Assembly: GCA_963830725.1 (NCBI GenBank)
Contig: CAWHNO010000008.1
Location: 62,001-126,000, forward strand
Length of the DNA: 64,000 bases
Direction: 5' to 3'
Source: DASSUW01 sp963830725
GTDB taxonomy: Bacteria; Actinomycetota; Thermoleophilia; Solirubrobacterales; Solirubrobacteraceae
Shown here: positions 27,838 to 36,975 of the stretch, piece by piece
How the letters are laid out: each line of letters begins with the position of its first letter
Numbering within the stretch: the stretch's first letter is position 1
Program-made: the position numbers and the translations under genes
The notes under the pieces: model-generated
What the model was told of the DNA's origin: nothing
Databases searched by the model: none
What the model saw: the letters and a program-made list of their open reading frames with translations, nothing else

Positions 27838-27857
27838 GGTCGACGACGTCGTCGACC
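27838..27857. promoter_or_regulatory. perfect 20-base palindrome
   Basis: GGTCGACGACGTCGTCGACC is perfectly self-complementary with no spacer. It starts ten bases after the GAP gene stop and about 140 bases before the LuxR-type regulator. It could be an operator or a hairpin that ends the upstream operon; no T-run follows it. The rest of the gap contains an AT-rich GTTAACAAAATGG stretch that might be the regulator's promoter. Confidence 0.35.
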
Positions 27858-27996
27858 AGGTCCTGGCCCTCGGCGCACCCAACCGGATGATCGTTTCGGG
27901 GGGCGCGTTAACAAAATGGTGGTGTACGCCCCCGCTCGCAGTATGGGGGTGCGCCTCCTTGTCGAGGCATGGGCGACTCGGAGATGCTCACGTCAG

Positions 27997-30180
27997 ATGA
28001 CTGACGGGTCCGCGTTGCTGTCCGCCGAGCTGGACAGGTCGACCGAGCGCCGGCGCCACCGTCCCCGCCTGCGCGAGGGCACGCTGCGGCGCGAGCGGCT
28101 GCTGTGCCGCCTCGCTCAGGCCACCCACGTGCCTCTCACGCTGCTCGTCGCGCCCGCGGGCTACGGCAAGACGACGCTGCTCGAGCACTGGCTCCGGCAG
28201 GACCCGCGCTCCGTCGCGTGGCTCTCGGTCGTCGAGGCGGACGACGACCCCGACCGGCTTGTTGCATCGATCGCGCTCGCGCTGGACGACGTCGCGCTCG
28301 CCACCACGCTGGTCGAGCTGGCCGCCATGGTCGAGCGACGCGAGGAGCCGTTCGTCCTCGTGCTCGACGACCTCCACCATCTGCGCTCGCGCGAGGCGCA
28401 CGGCGTGGTGATGGCGATCGCCGACGCGGCGCCGCCCGGATCGCAGGTGGTGGTGGCCGGCCGCCGGGAGCCCGACCTCCCGATCGGGCGCCTGCGCGCA
28501 CAGGGGCGGCTGATCGACTTCAGGGCGCGCGACCTGGTCATGACGCCGCGCGAGGCGGTGACGATGCTGAGCCTGGCCGGCCTCGACCTCCCGCCGGACG
28601 ACGTTCGCGTGCTGCTGGAGCGCACCGAGGGCTGGCCGGCCGGCCTGTATCTCGCCGCACTGTCGCTGGCCGGCCGCCCGGACGTCCATCGCGCCGTCGC
28701 GCGTTTCGGCGGCGACGACCGGCTGCTCGCGGACTACGTGCGCGACGAGGTGCTCAGCCCGCTCGACAGCGAGCAGCACGCCTTCCTCGAACAGACGTCG
28801 GTGCTCGACGAGCTGTCCGGCCCGCTGTGCGACGCGGTCCTGCGGAGCCACGGGTCGGGAGCCGTGCTGCGCGAGATGTCGCGCTCGAACCTGCTCGTGG
28901 TCCCGCTCGACGACGCGGACGTGTCCTACCGCTATCACCCGCTCCTCGCGGACATGCTGCGGGCGGAGCTGCGTCGCGCGCGGCCGCAGTGCGAGGCCGA
29001 CCTGCACCGGCGCGCGAGCGACTGGTATGCACGCGCCGGTGACGCCGACCGCGCGGTCGACCACGCGATCGAGGCGGGGGACGTCGAGCGCGCCGGAGAG
29101 CTGCTGTGGGCGACGGCGGCCGCGCGGGTGTTCGACGGCCACGGCGCCGAGGTCCGCCGCCGGCTCGAGCGCTTCACGCCCGAGGAGATCGCCGCCCATC
29201 CGACGCTCGCCCTCGCGGCGGCGGCCCAGCACCTCGCGACGGGCGAGCGCGACCTGGTCGAGCACTGGACGGCTGCGGCCCAGAGCCGCCTCAATGGCTC
29301 CGGACCGGAGTCGCTGTACGCCGGCGTCGAGACCATGCGCGCGGCCGTCGCCCGCGACGGCATCGACACGATGGTGTCGGACGCTGCGCGCGCGTACGAG
29401 CGCTCCCCCGATGACAGCCCCTGGCGGTCGCTGTGCTGCCTGCTGCGCGGCGTCGGCGAGCACCTGCGGGGCAACGCCGCTCCGGCCCGGGCCCATCTCG
29501 AGGAGGGCGCGCGCCGCGGCGCGATCGCCGCGCCGAGCGTCCAGGCGCTGTGTCTGGCCCAGCTGGCTCTGCTCGCGATCGATGACGGCGACTGGGAGCA
29601 GGGGCCGCTGCTCGCCGCCCGCGCTCGGGCGCAGGTGGACCGCGTGGGACTCGAGGGCAACCCGACCGCCGCGCTCGTCTTCGCGGTGTCGGCGCTCGTC
29701 CGCGCGCACCGCGAGCGTGTCGAGGACGCGCAGGCCGACCGGCGGCGCGCAGTCGAGCTCCTGACCGCGCTCGTCGACTACGTGCCGTGGTACGACGCCG
29801 AGGCACGCGTGGTACTCGCCCGCGCGGCGCTCCGCCTCGGGGACGTGACGGGCACGCGGACGCTGCTGGGCGAGGCGTCGCGGGCGCTGTCGCACGACCC
29901 CGCCGCGAGCGTCCTGCGCGGCTGGGTCGACGAGCTGTGGGACCAGGTCGAGGCGTTCGCGCTGACCGAGCTGGTCGGCCCGTCCTCGCTGACGACCGCG
30001 GAGCTGCGCGTCCTCACGCTGATGCCCACCCACCTCTCGTTCCGTGAGATGGGCCAGCAGCTGCACGTGTCCGGCAACACGGTCAAGACGCACGCGCATG
30101 CGATCTACCGCAAGCTCGACGTCTGCTCGCGCTCCGAGGCCGTGGTCCTCGCGCGCAGCACCGGGCTGCTCGACGAGTAG
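27997..30180 (+). CDS. MalT-like LuxR-family transcriptional regulator
   Basis: A 727-residue STAND-type regulator. The NTPase domain has Walker A LLVAPAGYGKTTLLEHWL, Walker B EEPFVLVLDDLHHL and GWPAGLYLAALSLAG. A helical-repeat region follows (about residues 340-640), with YHPLLADMLRAELRR, and then a C-terminal LuxR helix-turn-helix (LTTAELRVLTLMPTHLSFREMG and SGNTVKTHAHAIYRKL). Such ATP-dependent one-component activators bind an inducer through the repeats. The ATG at 27997 follows GGAG by 13 bases. Likely targets are the membrane proteins downstream, but this is inference. Confidence 0.9.
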   Translation: MTDGSALLSAELDRSTERRRHRPRLREGTLRRERLLCRLAQATHVPLTLLVAPAGYGKTTLLEHWLRQDPRSVAWLSVVEADDDPDRLVASIALALDDVALATTLVELAAMVERREEPFVLVLDDLHHLRSREAHGVVMAIADAAPPGSQVVVAGRREPDLPIGRLRAQGRLIDFRARDLVMTPREAVTMLSLAGLDLPPDDVRVLLERTEGWPAGLYLAALSLAGRPDVHRAVARFGGDDRLLADYVRDEVLSPLDSEQHAFLEQTSVLDELSGPLCDAVLRSHGSGAVLREMSRSNLLVVPLDDADVSYRYHPLLADMLRAELRRARPQCEADLHRRASDWYARAGDADRAVDHAIEAGDVERAGELLWATAAARVFDGHGAEVRRRLERFTPEEIAAHPTLALAAAAQHLATGERDLVEHWTAAAQSRLNGSGPESLYAGVETMRAAVARDGIDTMVSDAARAYERSPDDSPWRSLCCLLRGVGEHLRGNAAPARAHLEEGARRGAIAAPSVQALCLAQLALLAIDDGDWEQGPLLAARARAQVDRVGLEGNPTAALVFAVSALVRAHRERVEDAQADRRRAVELLTALVDYVPWYDAEARVVLARAALRLGDVTGTRTLLGEASRALSHDPAASVLRGWVDELWDQVEAFALTELVGPSSLTTAELRVLTLMPTHLSFREMGQQLHVSGNTVKTHAHAIYRKLDVCSRSEAVVLARSTGLLDE

Positions 30181-30351
30181 CGTCGAGTCGGCCCGGCGCT
30201 CGGGAACCGGTTCGCGAACATGAGCGAGCGGATGGCCGCCGTCGGTGGCACCGTCGCACGGCCGCGTCGCCGAACCTCACCCGGTTCGTATGAGGCGGCT
30301 GCGGCCGCCGCGCGGCACGCTGCGGGCGGCCTTCGAACAAGGAGCAGCCCC

Positions 30352-30774
30352 ATGGCACAGGAGTCCGAACCCGCGAGCCGTCCCACGCAGAGCACATACG
30401 AGATCGAGGGCGAGCCCTGGGTCGTGTTCGCCGGGATCATGATCCTGATCGTCGGCGTGATGAACGTGATCTACGGCATCGCGGCGATCGACAAGTCCAC
30501 GTTCTTCATCCAGGACGCCAAGTACGTCTTCGCCGACCTCAACACGTGGGGCTGGGTCCTGCTCGTGGTCGGCGTCGTCCAGCTGTTCGCAGCGTTCGGG
30601 ATCTGGTCGCGTCGTGGATGGGGCCGCTGGATCGGGATCATCTCGGCGAGCGGCAACGCGATCGTCCAGCTGCTCTTCATCGCCTCGTTCCCGCTCGCGT
30701 CGCTGGCGCTGCTCGCGATCGACATCCTGGTCATCTACGGCCTCGCGTCCTGGGGCTACCGCGACGACTCCTGA
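30352..30774 (+). CDS. DUF7144-type four-helix membrane protein
   Basis: A 140-residue protein. A polar N-terminus (to about residue 25) is followed by four membrane helices: VVFAGIMILIVGVMNVIYGIAAI, WGWVLLVVGVVQLFAAFGIW, RWIGIISASGNAIVQLL and LALLAIDILVIYGLASWGY. The ID-x-S-x-FF and YVFADLNTWGW elements are shared with the gene at 32479-32856, so the two are paralogues flanking the MFS transporter. AAGGAG lies nine bases before the ATG. Function is unknown. Confidence 0.75.
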   Translation: MAQESEPASRPTQSTYEIEGEPWVVFAGIMILIVGVMNVIYGIAAIDKSTFFIQDAKYVFADLNTWGWVLLVVGVVQLFAAFGIWSRRGWGRWIGIISASGNAIVQLLFIASFPLASLALLAIDILVIYGLASWGYRDDS

Positions 30775-30888
30775 GGCTCGACGCGCAGCGCGAAGGTCGC
30801 GCGCGCGGTGGCGCCCGGCGGCACGCTCTGCTGAGTCCGTCGTGGCTCCTCAGCGCATCGACCGGCGCCGCCCGCGAGGATGCAGCCC

Positions 30889-32478
30889 ATGACCCAGGCC
30901 GCCCCACCCCGCGCCGGGCTCGTGCTCGTCGCGCTGATCCTCGTCGCGGGCGTCGCCAACCTGAACCTGTCGGTCGCCAACGTCGCGCTGCCCGACATCG
31001 GCAGGCACTTCGACTCCTCGCAGACGACGCTCGACCTGATCGCGGTCGGCTACTCGCTCGGCCTGGCGGCGACCGTGCTCTATCTCGGCGCGCTCGGCGA
31101 CCGCTACGGGCGCAAGCTGATGCTGCTGCTCGGTCTCGCGCTGTCCGTCCCCGCGTGCCTGCTGGCGGCGTTCGCGCCGAGCGACGAGGTGCTCTTCGGC
31201 GCCCGGGTGCTCGGCGGCGTCTCGGCGGGCATGGCGTACCCGACGACGCTGGCGCTGATCACCGCGCTGTGGTCGGGGCCGGGCCGGACCAAGGCGATCG
31301 CGCTGTGGTCGGCCCTGGGTGGCGCGATCGCGTCGCTCGGCCCGCTGATCGCCGGAGGGCTGCTCGAGCAGTTCGACTGGGGCTCGGTGTTCGTGATCAC
31401 GCTGCCGCTCGTGGTGGTCGCGTTCCCGATGGCCGCGCGCCTGGTGCCCGCCCACGTCAACGAGACGACCGACCCCGTCGACAACCTCGGCGGAGTGCTC
31501 TCGGTCGTCCTCGTCGCGGGGCTGATCCTCGCCATCAACTTCGCCGCGGTCCCCGACAAGACGGACCTCACCCTCGCCCTGGCGGCGCTCGCCGCGGTCG
31601 GGCTGATCGCCTTCGTGATCCGGCAGCGCCGAGCGAGCAACCCGCTGTACGACCTGCACGTCGCGGCGCGCAGGACCTTCTGGGTGGCGGCAGTCGCCGG
31701 GATCATCGTGTTCGGCTCGCTGATGGGCGCTGCCTTCATCAGCCAGCAGTTCCTGCAGAACGTGCTCTCGTACTCGACGCTCGGCGCCGGCGCGGCGTTC
31801 CTGCCCGCCATCGTGTTCATGGTGCTCGTCGCTCCGCGCTCGGCCAAGCTCGTCGAGACGCGCGGCGCTCGCTTCACGCTGCTGTGCGGCTACGTGTTCC
31901 TGCTGCTCGCGTTCGTCACGATGCTGCTGCTCTGGAAGGAGGGCAGCTCGTATTGGAAGATCGGCCTCGCGTACGTCTTCATCGGCGTCGGCGTGGGGTT
32001 CGCCGGCACGCCCGCCTCGCACTCGCTCACCGGTTCGGTGCCAGTGCGGCGCGCCGGCATGGCATCGGGCACCGCCGACCTGCAGCGCGACCTCGGCGGC
32101 GCCATCATGCAGTCGGTCTTCGGCGCCCTGCTCACCGCCGGCTACGCCGCGGCCGCCGCCGCTGCGATCGCCGGCACGCCGAACAACGCGCAGGTCAACG
32201 AGAGCGTCCAGAACCAGCTCACGAAGTCGTTCGCCGGCGCCGAGGCCGTCGCCCAGCAGTACCCGCAGCATGCGAGCCAGATCACCGCGGCAGCCAAGCA
32301 GTCGTTCCTGGACGGCGCGGACTGGGCGTACACCGCCGGCATCGTCGCGGTCCTGCTCGGCGCGGTGCTCGTGGCCTTCTTCTTCCCGCGCAGGGAAGAG
32401 GAGGAGCGGCTGCTGGAGCAGTACGAGGCCGAGGACGCGGCGAAGCCGGCGCCCGAGCCGGAGGGGGCCCTCGCCTGA
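30889..32478 (+). CDS. MFS transporter, DHA2 (14-helix) drug-efflux type
   Basis: A 529-residue protein. Family motifs are VANLNLSVANVALPDIGRHF (helix 1), motif A GDRYGRKLMLLLG, motif C-like GGAIASLGPLIAGGLLEQFDW, and late RRAGMASGTADLQRDLGGAIMQSVFGALL. A predicted extracytoplasmic loop (AQVNESVQNQLTKSFAGAEAVAQQ) before the last helix and a charged C-terminal tail (REEEERLLEQYEAED) are visible. ATG at 30889 is preferred because CGAGG lies nine bases upstream; 30880 is the alternative. Probably a proton-driven exporter. Confidence 0.9.
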   Translation: MTQAAPPRAGLVLVALILVAGVANLNLSVANVALPDIGRHFDSSQTTLDLIAVGYSLGLAATVLYLGALGDRYGRKLMLLLGLALSVPACLLAAFAPSDEVLFGARVLGGVSAGMAYPTTLALITALWSGPGRTKAIALWSALGGAIASLGPLIAGGLLEQFDWGSVFVITLPLVVVAFPMAARLVPAHVNETTDPVDNLGGVLSVVLVAGLILAINFAAVPDKTDLTLALAALAAVGLIAFVIRQRRASNPLYDLHVAARRTFWVAAVAGIIVFGSLMGAAFISQQFLQNVLSYSTLGAGAAFLPAIVFMVLVAPRSAKLVETRGARFTLLCGYVFLLLAFVTMLLLWKEGSSYWKIGLAYVFIGVGVGFAGTPASHSLTGSVPVRRAGMASGTADLQRDLGGAIMQSVFGALLTAGYAAAAAAAIAGTPNNAQVNESVQNQLTKSFAGAEAVAQQYPQHASQITAAAKQSFLDGADWAYTAGIVAVLLGAVLVAFFFPRREEEERLLEQYEAEDAAKPAPEPEGALA

Positions 32479-32856
32479 TCAGGCTCCCGCGCGATCGTCG
32501 CCGTAGATGAAGATGCCGTGGATGACGTAGATGCAGAGGAAGAAGACCGCCAGCGACCACCACGGGTAGGCGCCGCCGATCGACAGGAGGGCTCCGATCG
32601 CGCCGAGGGTGGCACCGAGGGTCGCGATGAACCGGCCGAAGGCGTTGCCGGACATCAGCGAGAAGCCGCCGACGAGCTGGATGAGCCCGAGGACGATCAG
32701 CACCCAGCCCAGCGTGTTGAGATCGTCGAGCACGTACCTGCGGTCGTCGACGAAGATGTTGGCCCCGTCGAGGGCGCCGATCCCATAGATGATGTTGAGC
32801 GTGCCGGCGATCAGCAAGAGCGTCGCGGCGAACACGACTCGACCGGTACCTCGCAT
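32479..32856 (-). CDS. DUF7144-type four-helix membrane protein (paralogue)
   Basis: A 125-residue four-helix protein: VVFAATLLLIAGTLNIIYGIGALD, then DDRRYVLDDLNTLGWVLIVLG, FIATLGATLGAIGALLSIGG and SLAVFFLCIYVIHGIFIYG. It is clearly related to the protein at 30352-30774 but lacks the polar N-terminus. AGGAGG lies six bases before the ATG at 32856. It converges on the MFS gene. Function unknown. Confidence 0.75.
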   Translation of the reverse strand: MRGTGRVVFAATLLLIAGTLNIIYGIGALDGANIFVDDRRYVLDDLNTLGWVLIVLGLIQLVGGFSLMSGNAFGRFIATLGATLGAIGALLSIGGAYPWWSLAVFFLCIYVIHGIFIYGDDRAGA

Positions 32857-32881
32857 CACGAACCTCCTTCAGGGATGGACT

Positions 32882-33157
32882 TCACCGGTTGCGCAGCAGC
32901 GCCCAGGTGAACAGGTCGAGCAGGAAGGCGCCGGCGACGAACACCCACTCGACGCCATAGACCTGGTCGGAGCTGATCGCCCACATCATCGCGTAGGTGA
33001 TCGTCGTCCACGGCAGGATGAAGAAGCCGACGAACCAGATGATCCAGCTCGAGAACGCATCGCCGATCTGCCAGCTGAAGATCACGAACCCGAGGATGAA
33101 GAGCCGCGGCCAGAACATCAGCGACGCGACGATCACGAGCTCGATGCCCCGGGCCAT
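32882..33157 (-). CDS. small three-helix membrane protein
   Basis: A 91-residue, very hydrophobic protein with three helices (ELVIVASLMFWPRLFILGFVI, WIIWFVGFFILPWTTITYAMM and WVFVAGAFLLDLFTWALL) and many Trp and Phe residues. It lies 25 bases upstream of, and probably with, the DUF7144 paralogue on the minus strand. I do not recognise a family. The 160-base gap to 33322 shows no feature I can support. Confidence 0.6.
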   Translation of the reverse strand: MARGIELVIVASLMFWPRLFILGFVIFSWQIGDAFSSWIIWFVGFFILPWTTITYAMMWAISSDQVYGVEWVFVAGAFLLDLFTWALLRNR

Positions 33158-33321
33158 GGTGAAGCGCTCGGTCGGCGTCGCGCGATGCCATGGCGCGAAT
33201 GCTCGCCGGACCCCGCGCAGCCGCGCTCATCCCGATCGGATGAGCCTCACGGCGCGGTCGGTGGTGGCGCTCATCTCGGGACACGACGGTGGCACGCCGG
33301 GAGCGGGCCGACAATGACAGC

Positions 33322-34104
33322 TCAGCCACCGGCCTCTGCGGCCATGAACGCGACCTCGTCGCCGTCGGCGAGCGGCTCGAGCGGGTCGCGCGCGATCTGG
33401 TCGCCGTTGAGGGCGGCCACGACGTGCGCGTCGAGCGTGACTCCGATCGCCGCCGCCGCGGCGCCGAGTGTCGCCGCGCGGACCTCGGCCGGCGGCCGGC
33501 GGAGCGGGCCGATGCAGTGGACGTGCACCGTCGGTTCGGGCTCGGCCAGCGCTTCCTCGTAGTCGTCGCGTACGTTCAGGTTGCGCACGCTCTCGGGGTG
33601 CGGCAGATCGTCCAGCCACCGAGTCGCGCAGCGCTCGAACAGGAAGGCCGGCTTGAGCTGTCCCTCGGCGACGAGCTCGCCGACCACCGGAGCGAGCGTC
33701 GTGCGGTACGCGGCGGCGAGCGGCTGCCGGAAGCCGCCGAGTTGGGGCACCGCGGCGTCGGCGTCACGGGCGGCGGCACACACGGCCGCCACGAAGCGCG
33801 GATGCAGGAACGGCATGTCGGTCGAGGCCACGAACGCGATCTCGCCTTCGGCCACCTCCAGCCCCGCCAACAGCCCCTGCAACGGGCCGCGGCCCTCGCG
33901 GGCGTCCTCGACCACGCGCACGCTCTCGGGCAGCGCGGGAAGCTCCTGCCCGGGCGCACGCACCACGACGACCGGCCCGCCGGCGCCGCGGGCGACCACG
34001 CCGCAGGTGCGCCTCAGCAGCGTCGCGCCGTGCCAGTCCAGCCACGCCTTCGGCGTGCCCATGCGGCTCGAGCGGCCGCCTGCGAGCACGATCCCGCTGG
34101 GCAT
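33322..34104 (-). CDS. MobA-MoaD fusion for molybdenum cofactor synthesis
   Basis: A 260-residue two-domain protein. Residues 1-185 are a MobA-type nucleotidyltransferase: the nucleotide loop IVLAGGRSSRMGTPKAWL, GPLQGLLAGLEVAEGEIAFVASTDMPF, and LNVRDDYEEAL. From about residue 193 a ThiS/MoaD ubiquitin-like domain follows (VHVHCIGPLRRPPAEVRAAT, LNGDQIARDPLEPLADGDEVAFM) and ends at AEAGG, the Gly-Gly needed for thiocarboxylation. MobA attaches GMP to molybdopterin; MoaD donates sulfur in an earlier step. A molybdopterin oxidoreductase lies at 48946-51109. No other moa/moe gene is present. Confidence 0.85.
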   Translation of the reverse strand: MPSGIVLAGGRSSRMGTPKAWLDWHGATLLRRTCGVVARGAGGPVVVVRAPGQELPALPESVRVVEDAREGRGPLQGLLAGLEVAEGEIAFVASTDMPFLHPRFVAAVCAAARDADAAVPQLGGFRQPLAAAYRTTLAPVVGELVAEGQLKPAFLFERCATRWLDDLPHPESVRNLNVRDDYEEALAEPEPTVHVHCIGPLRRPPAEVRAATLGAAAAAIGVTLDAHVVAALNGDQIARDPLEPLADGDEVAFMAAEAGG

Positions 34105-34256
34105 CGATCGAGCGTACCCAAGAACGACAAGAACCCCCCGCCATCTTGACTCCGCTCGAACGGCGTGGTTACGGTAAACGGCACCGTCCGCGCCACGTGG
34201 CGCGCGATCACTGGGGCGGGGCCGCCGCCGCTGAACTCGAAGAAGCGGAGCACACC

Positions 34257-34319
34257 ATGGAACGCGAGATCCCGCTCACCCTCGGGCACGACCCGCTCAC
34301 GGGAGCGTGTGGGCGATGA
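34257..34319 (+). CDS. possible 20-residue leader peptide
   Basis: ATG at 34257 follows GGAG by six bases and encodes MEREIPLTLGHDPLTGACGR, with its stop overlapping the ATG of the dehydrogenase (ATGA). A perfect 12-base palindrome CGCCACGTGGCG lies upstream at 34191-34202, and TTGACT at 34146 is a candidate -35. This looks like a translationally coupled upstream frame. It is too short to prove expression. Confidence 0.3.
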   Translation: MEREIPLTLGHDPLTGACGR

Positions 34320-35134
34320 CGTCCTCGCCGGCGGCGGAGACCGGGCCGGCTGCCCTCGATGAGGACGCGCAGCCGAGTACCACTGCGCTGGTCACGGGGG
34401 CGTCGTCGGGCATTGGCGTTGCGCTCGCCGGGGAACTCGCCCGCCGGGGCCACGCGCTCACGCTGGTGGCGCGCCGCGCCGACCGTCTGAGCGAGATGGC
34501 GGCCGAGATCGGCGGCGAGCACGGCGTCCGCGTCGAGTGGATCGCCGCGGACCTGACCGACGCGTCCGAGCGCGATCGGCTCCCGGCCGAGGTCGCCGCG
34601 CGCGGACAGGTCGTGGACCTGCTGGTCAACGACGCGGGAATGGGGACCAGCGGACGCTTTCACGAGCTCCCCGTTGCGAAGGAGGTCCAACTCGTCCGGC
34701 TCAACGTGGAGGCGATGGTGGCGCTGTGCGGCGCGTTCCTGCCGGGCATGGTGGAGCGCGGGAGCGGGGGAGTCCTCAACGTCGCGTCGGTCTCCGGGTT
34801 CATGCCCGTGCCGCAGCAGGCGACCTACAGCGCGTCGAAGGCGTTCGTGCTGACCTTCACGGAGGCCCTGACGATCGATCTCCACGGCACGGGCGTGACC
34901 GCCACCGCACTCTGCCCGGGGCCGGTCAAGACGGAGTTCGCCGGCATCATCGAGGGCTTGCCCAGCGCACTCTTCATCGACCCCGCGCGCGTGGCGCGTG
35001 AGGCGATCGACGGTCTCGAGCACGCTCGCGTGTCGGTGGTCCCCGGTGCCTTGAACAAGGTCAACGCGGTTTCCGGCCGGTACGCTCCGCGAAGGGTGTT
35101 CCTTCCGCTCGCGCGACGCTTCTGGCCGACGTGA
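34316..35134 (+). CDS. short-chain dehydrogenase/reductase
   Basis: A 272-residue classical SDR with TALVTGASSGIGVALAGELARRGHAL (Rossmann TGxxxGxG), VNDAGMGTSG (NAG motif variant), and catalytic Ser, Tyr and Lys in NVASVSGFMPVPQQATYSASKAFV. It ends with a basic tail typical of lipid or acyl reductases. ATG at 34316 follows GGGAG by ten bases. The stop overlaps the next gene's GTG. The substrate is not predicted. Confidence 0.88.
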   Translation: MTSSPAAETGPAALDEDAQPSTTALVTGASSGIGVALAGELARRGHALTLVARRADRLSEMAAEIGGEHGVRVEWIAADLTDASERDRLPAEVAARGQVVDLLVNDAGMGTSGRFHELPVAKEVQLVRLNVEAMVALCGAFLPGMVERGSGGVLNVASVSGFMPVPQQATYSASKAFVLTFTEALTIDLHGTGVTATALCPGPVKTEFAGIIEGLPSALFIDPARVAREAIDGLEHARVSVVPGALNKVNAVSGRYAPRRVFLPLARRFWPT

Positions 35135-36105
35135 CCGTCCTGATCACGGGCGCGACGGGCCAGGTCGGCAACGCGATCGCGCGACGACTCGCCGACGACG
35201 GGGTCGAACCGCGTGCGCTGGTGCGCTCGCCCGAGCGCGCACGGGTGCTGCCGGCAGGTGTGCAGCCTGTGTTCGGCGACGTGACCGACGCAGCATCCCT
35301 ACGTGCGGCGCTCGACGGCTGCACCACGGTGTACCACTCAGCGGGCATACCGGAGCAGTGGCGCCGGGACGTCGGCGAGTTCACGCGCGTGAACGTCGAG
35401 GGGACGCGGAACGTCGTCGAGGCGGCGCTCGCGGCGGGGGTCGAACGGTTCGTCTACACCAGCACGGACGACGTGCTGGTGCAGGGGCCCGGCGCGCCGT
35501 TCGACGAATCCGTCATCAATCCGAACCCGGGCCAGACGCCCTACCAGCGCTCCAAGCAGGAAGCCGACCGGATCGTCACCGCGGCCCTGGACCGGGGCCT
35601 CCCCGCCGTGTTCCTGCACCCCGCGGGCCTGTACGGACCGGCCCCCTTCCTCGTGAAGGGACTCAACGATCTCCTCATGCAGCTGGCGAAGCGAAAGACG
35701 CCGATGCTGCTGCCAGGGGGCATGGGGGTCGCCTACAGCGACGACGTCGCCGACGGCCACCTCAGAGCGGCCGCTCAGGCCCCGGTCGGCGCTCGCTACA
35801 TCCTCGCTGAGTCGTTTCAGTCGCTGACGGAGATCGCACGAGCGGTGGCCGCCAACGAGCCCCGCGCGAAGGTGCCGCGGATCATGCCGCTCGCGATCGC
35901 CCGGGCCGTTTCGACGGTGGGTGAGCGGGTGGCACAGGTCACCGGCCGCCCGCCGATGATCTCCCGAAGCGTGCTCCAGTTCCTCGAGCGGGGCGCTCGC
36001 CCGTCCGGAGAACGCGCGCGGACCGAGCTGGGGTGGAACCCCACGCCGTTCGCCACGGGCGTCGAGCGTACGCTGGCGTACTTCCGCCAAAGAGGCTGGG
36101 TCTGA
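35131..36105 (+). CDS. NAD-dependent epimerase/dehydratase family protein
   Basis: A 324-residue extended SDR: TVLITGATGQVGNAIARRLADDG (TGxxGxxG), GDVTDAASLRAAL, VNVEGTRNVVEAALAAGVERFVYTST, and the YxxxK motif in TPYQRSKQEAD. This arrangement is that of 3-beta-hydroxysteroid dehydrogenase / dihydroflavonol reductase-like enzymes. The GTG start overlaps the preceding SDR stop, so the two are coupled and may act in one pathway. Confidence 0.88.
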   Translation: MTVLITGATGQVGNAIARRLADDGVEPRALVRSPERARVLPAGVQPVFGDVTDAASLRAALDGCTTVYHSAGIPEQWRRDVGEFTRVNVEGTRNVVEAALAAGVERFVYTSTDDVLVQGPGAPFDESVINPNPGQTPYQRSKQEADRIVTAALDRGLPAVFLHPAGLYGPAPFLVKGLNDLLMQLAKRKTPMLLPGGMGVAYSDDVADGHLRAAAQAPVGARYILAESFQSLTEIARAVAANEPRAKVPRIMPLAIARAVSTVGERVAQVTGRPPMISRSVLQFLERGARPSGERARTELGWNPTPFATGVERTLAYFRQRGWV

Positions 36106-36139
36106 GGGAACGCCGACGAGCGTCTATGAGGCCGTCCCG

Positions 36140-36952
36140 CTAGACGAGCCGCGGGAACAGCGGATGGTCGAGCTCGTCGCCATGCCGCAACACGCCGTCG
36201 AGCTCCGGGAACGTCGGGCTCGTCGCGTGCGGCCGCGCCGCGAGCCGTGCGTCGTCCCCGACCAGACGGACCGAGAACGCGCGCCGGCGGTTGCGCGAGC
36301 CGGCAGCCGCGTGGAGCGTCAGCATGTTGAAGGCGACGGCGTCCCCCGGTTCCAGCGCCCACCCGAGGATCGTGTGGGCGTCACGGTCGGCGTCGATGTC
36401 CGGGACCTCGGCGAAGGTGCCCTCGTCGAAGACCAGCGGGCGATCGTCGAAGAAGCCGCGCGGCATGTACCAGGTGCGCGAGGCATGCGAGCGCGCCACG
36501 AACTCGAGCGTGCTCTCGCGGGGCACCGGGTCGAGCGGGATCCAGAAGGACACGGTGTCGGAGCCGTCGATGTTGTAGTAGGGCTGGTCCTGGTGCCACG
36601 GCGTGCGGATCGTCGTTCCCGGCTCCTTGACGAGCAGGTGGTCGTGGTGCAACCGCACCGTGCGCGAGCCCATGAGCGCCGCGGCGACCGGGCCCAGGCG
36701 CGAGTTGCGGATGACCGACTCGTAGGGCGCGATCCGCGTCCAGTTGCGGAAGTCCTCGAAGAACCGGCCCGAGCCGGTGTCGCCGCCGCCCTCGATCGCG
36801 CGCTCGCTCGGCTCGGCGAGATTGCGCTCGACGCCCTCGGCCAGCTGCGCCACCTCGTCTTCCTCGAGCAGTCCGCGCACCACGCAGGCGCCGTCGCGCT
36901 GGAACTCCGCGGCGACGGTGTCGAGGTCTTGGTTCACTCCCGGGCCGGCCAT
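36140..36952 (-). CDS. phytanoyl-CoA dioxygenase (PhyH) family protein
   Basis: A 270-residue Fe(II)/2-oxoglutarate oxygenase. The metal triad is in TPWHQDQPYYN (HxD) and a distal His in MLTLHAAAGSRNRRRAFSVRLVGDD, with Arg residues placed to bind 2-oxoglutarate. Other family features are DGACVVRGLLEEDEVAQLA, and FWIPLDPVPRESTLEFVARSHA. ATG at 36952 is preferred over an upstream in-frame start because MAGPGV begins the family-like helix. It is a single gene converging with the epimerase. Confidence 0.85.
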   Translation of the reverse strand: MAGPGVNQDLDTVAAEFQRDGACVVRGLLEEDEVAQLAEGVERNLAEPSERAIEGGGDTGSGRFFEDFRNWTRIAPYESVIRNSRLGPVAAALMGSRTVRLHHDHLLVKEPGTTIRTPWHQDQPYYNIDGSDTVSFWIPLDPVPRESTLEFVARSHASRTWYMPRGFFDDRPLVFDEGTFAEVPDIDADRDAHTILGWALEPGDAVAFNMLTLHAAAGSRNRRRAFSVRLVGDDARLAARPHATSPTFPELDGVLRHGDELDHPLFPRLV

Positions 36953-36975
36953 GGAGCGACAGTATCGGCGCTGAG

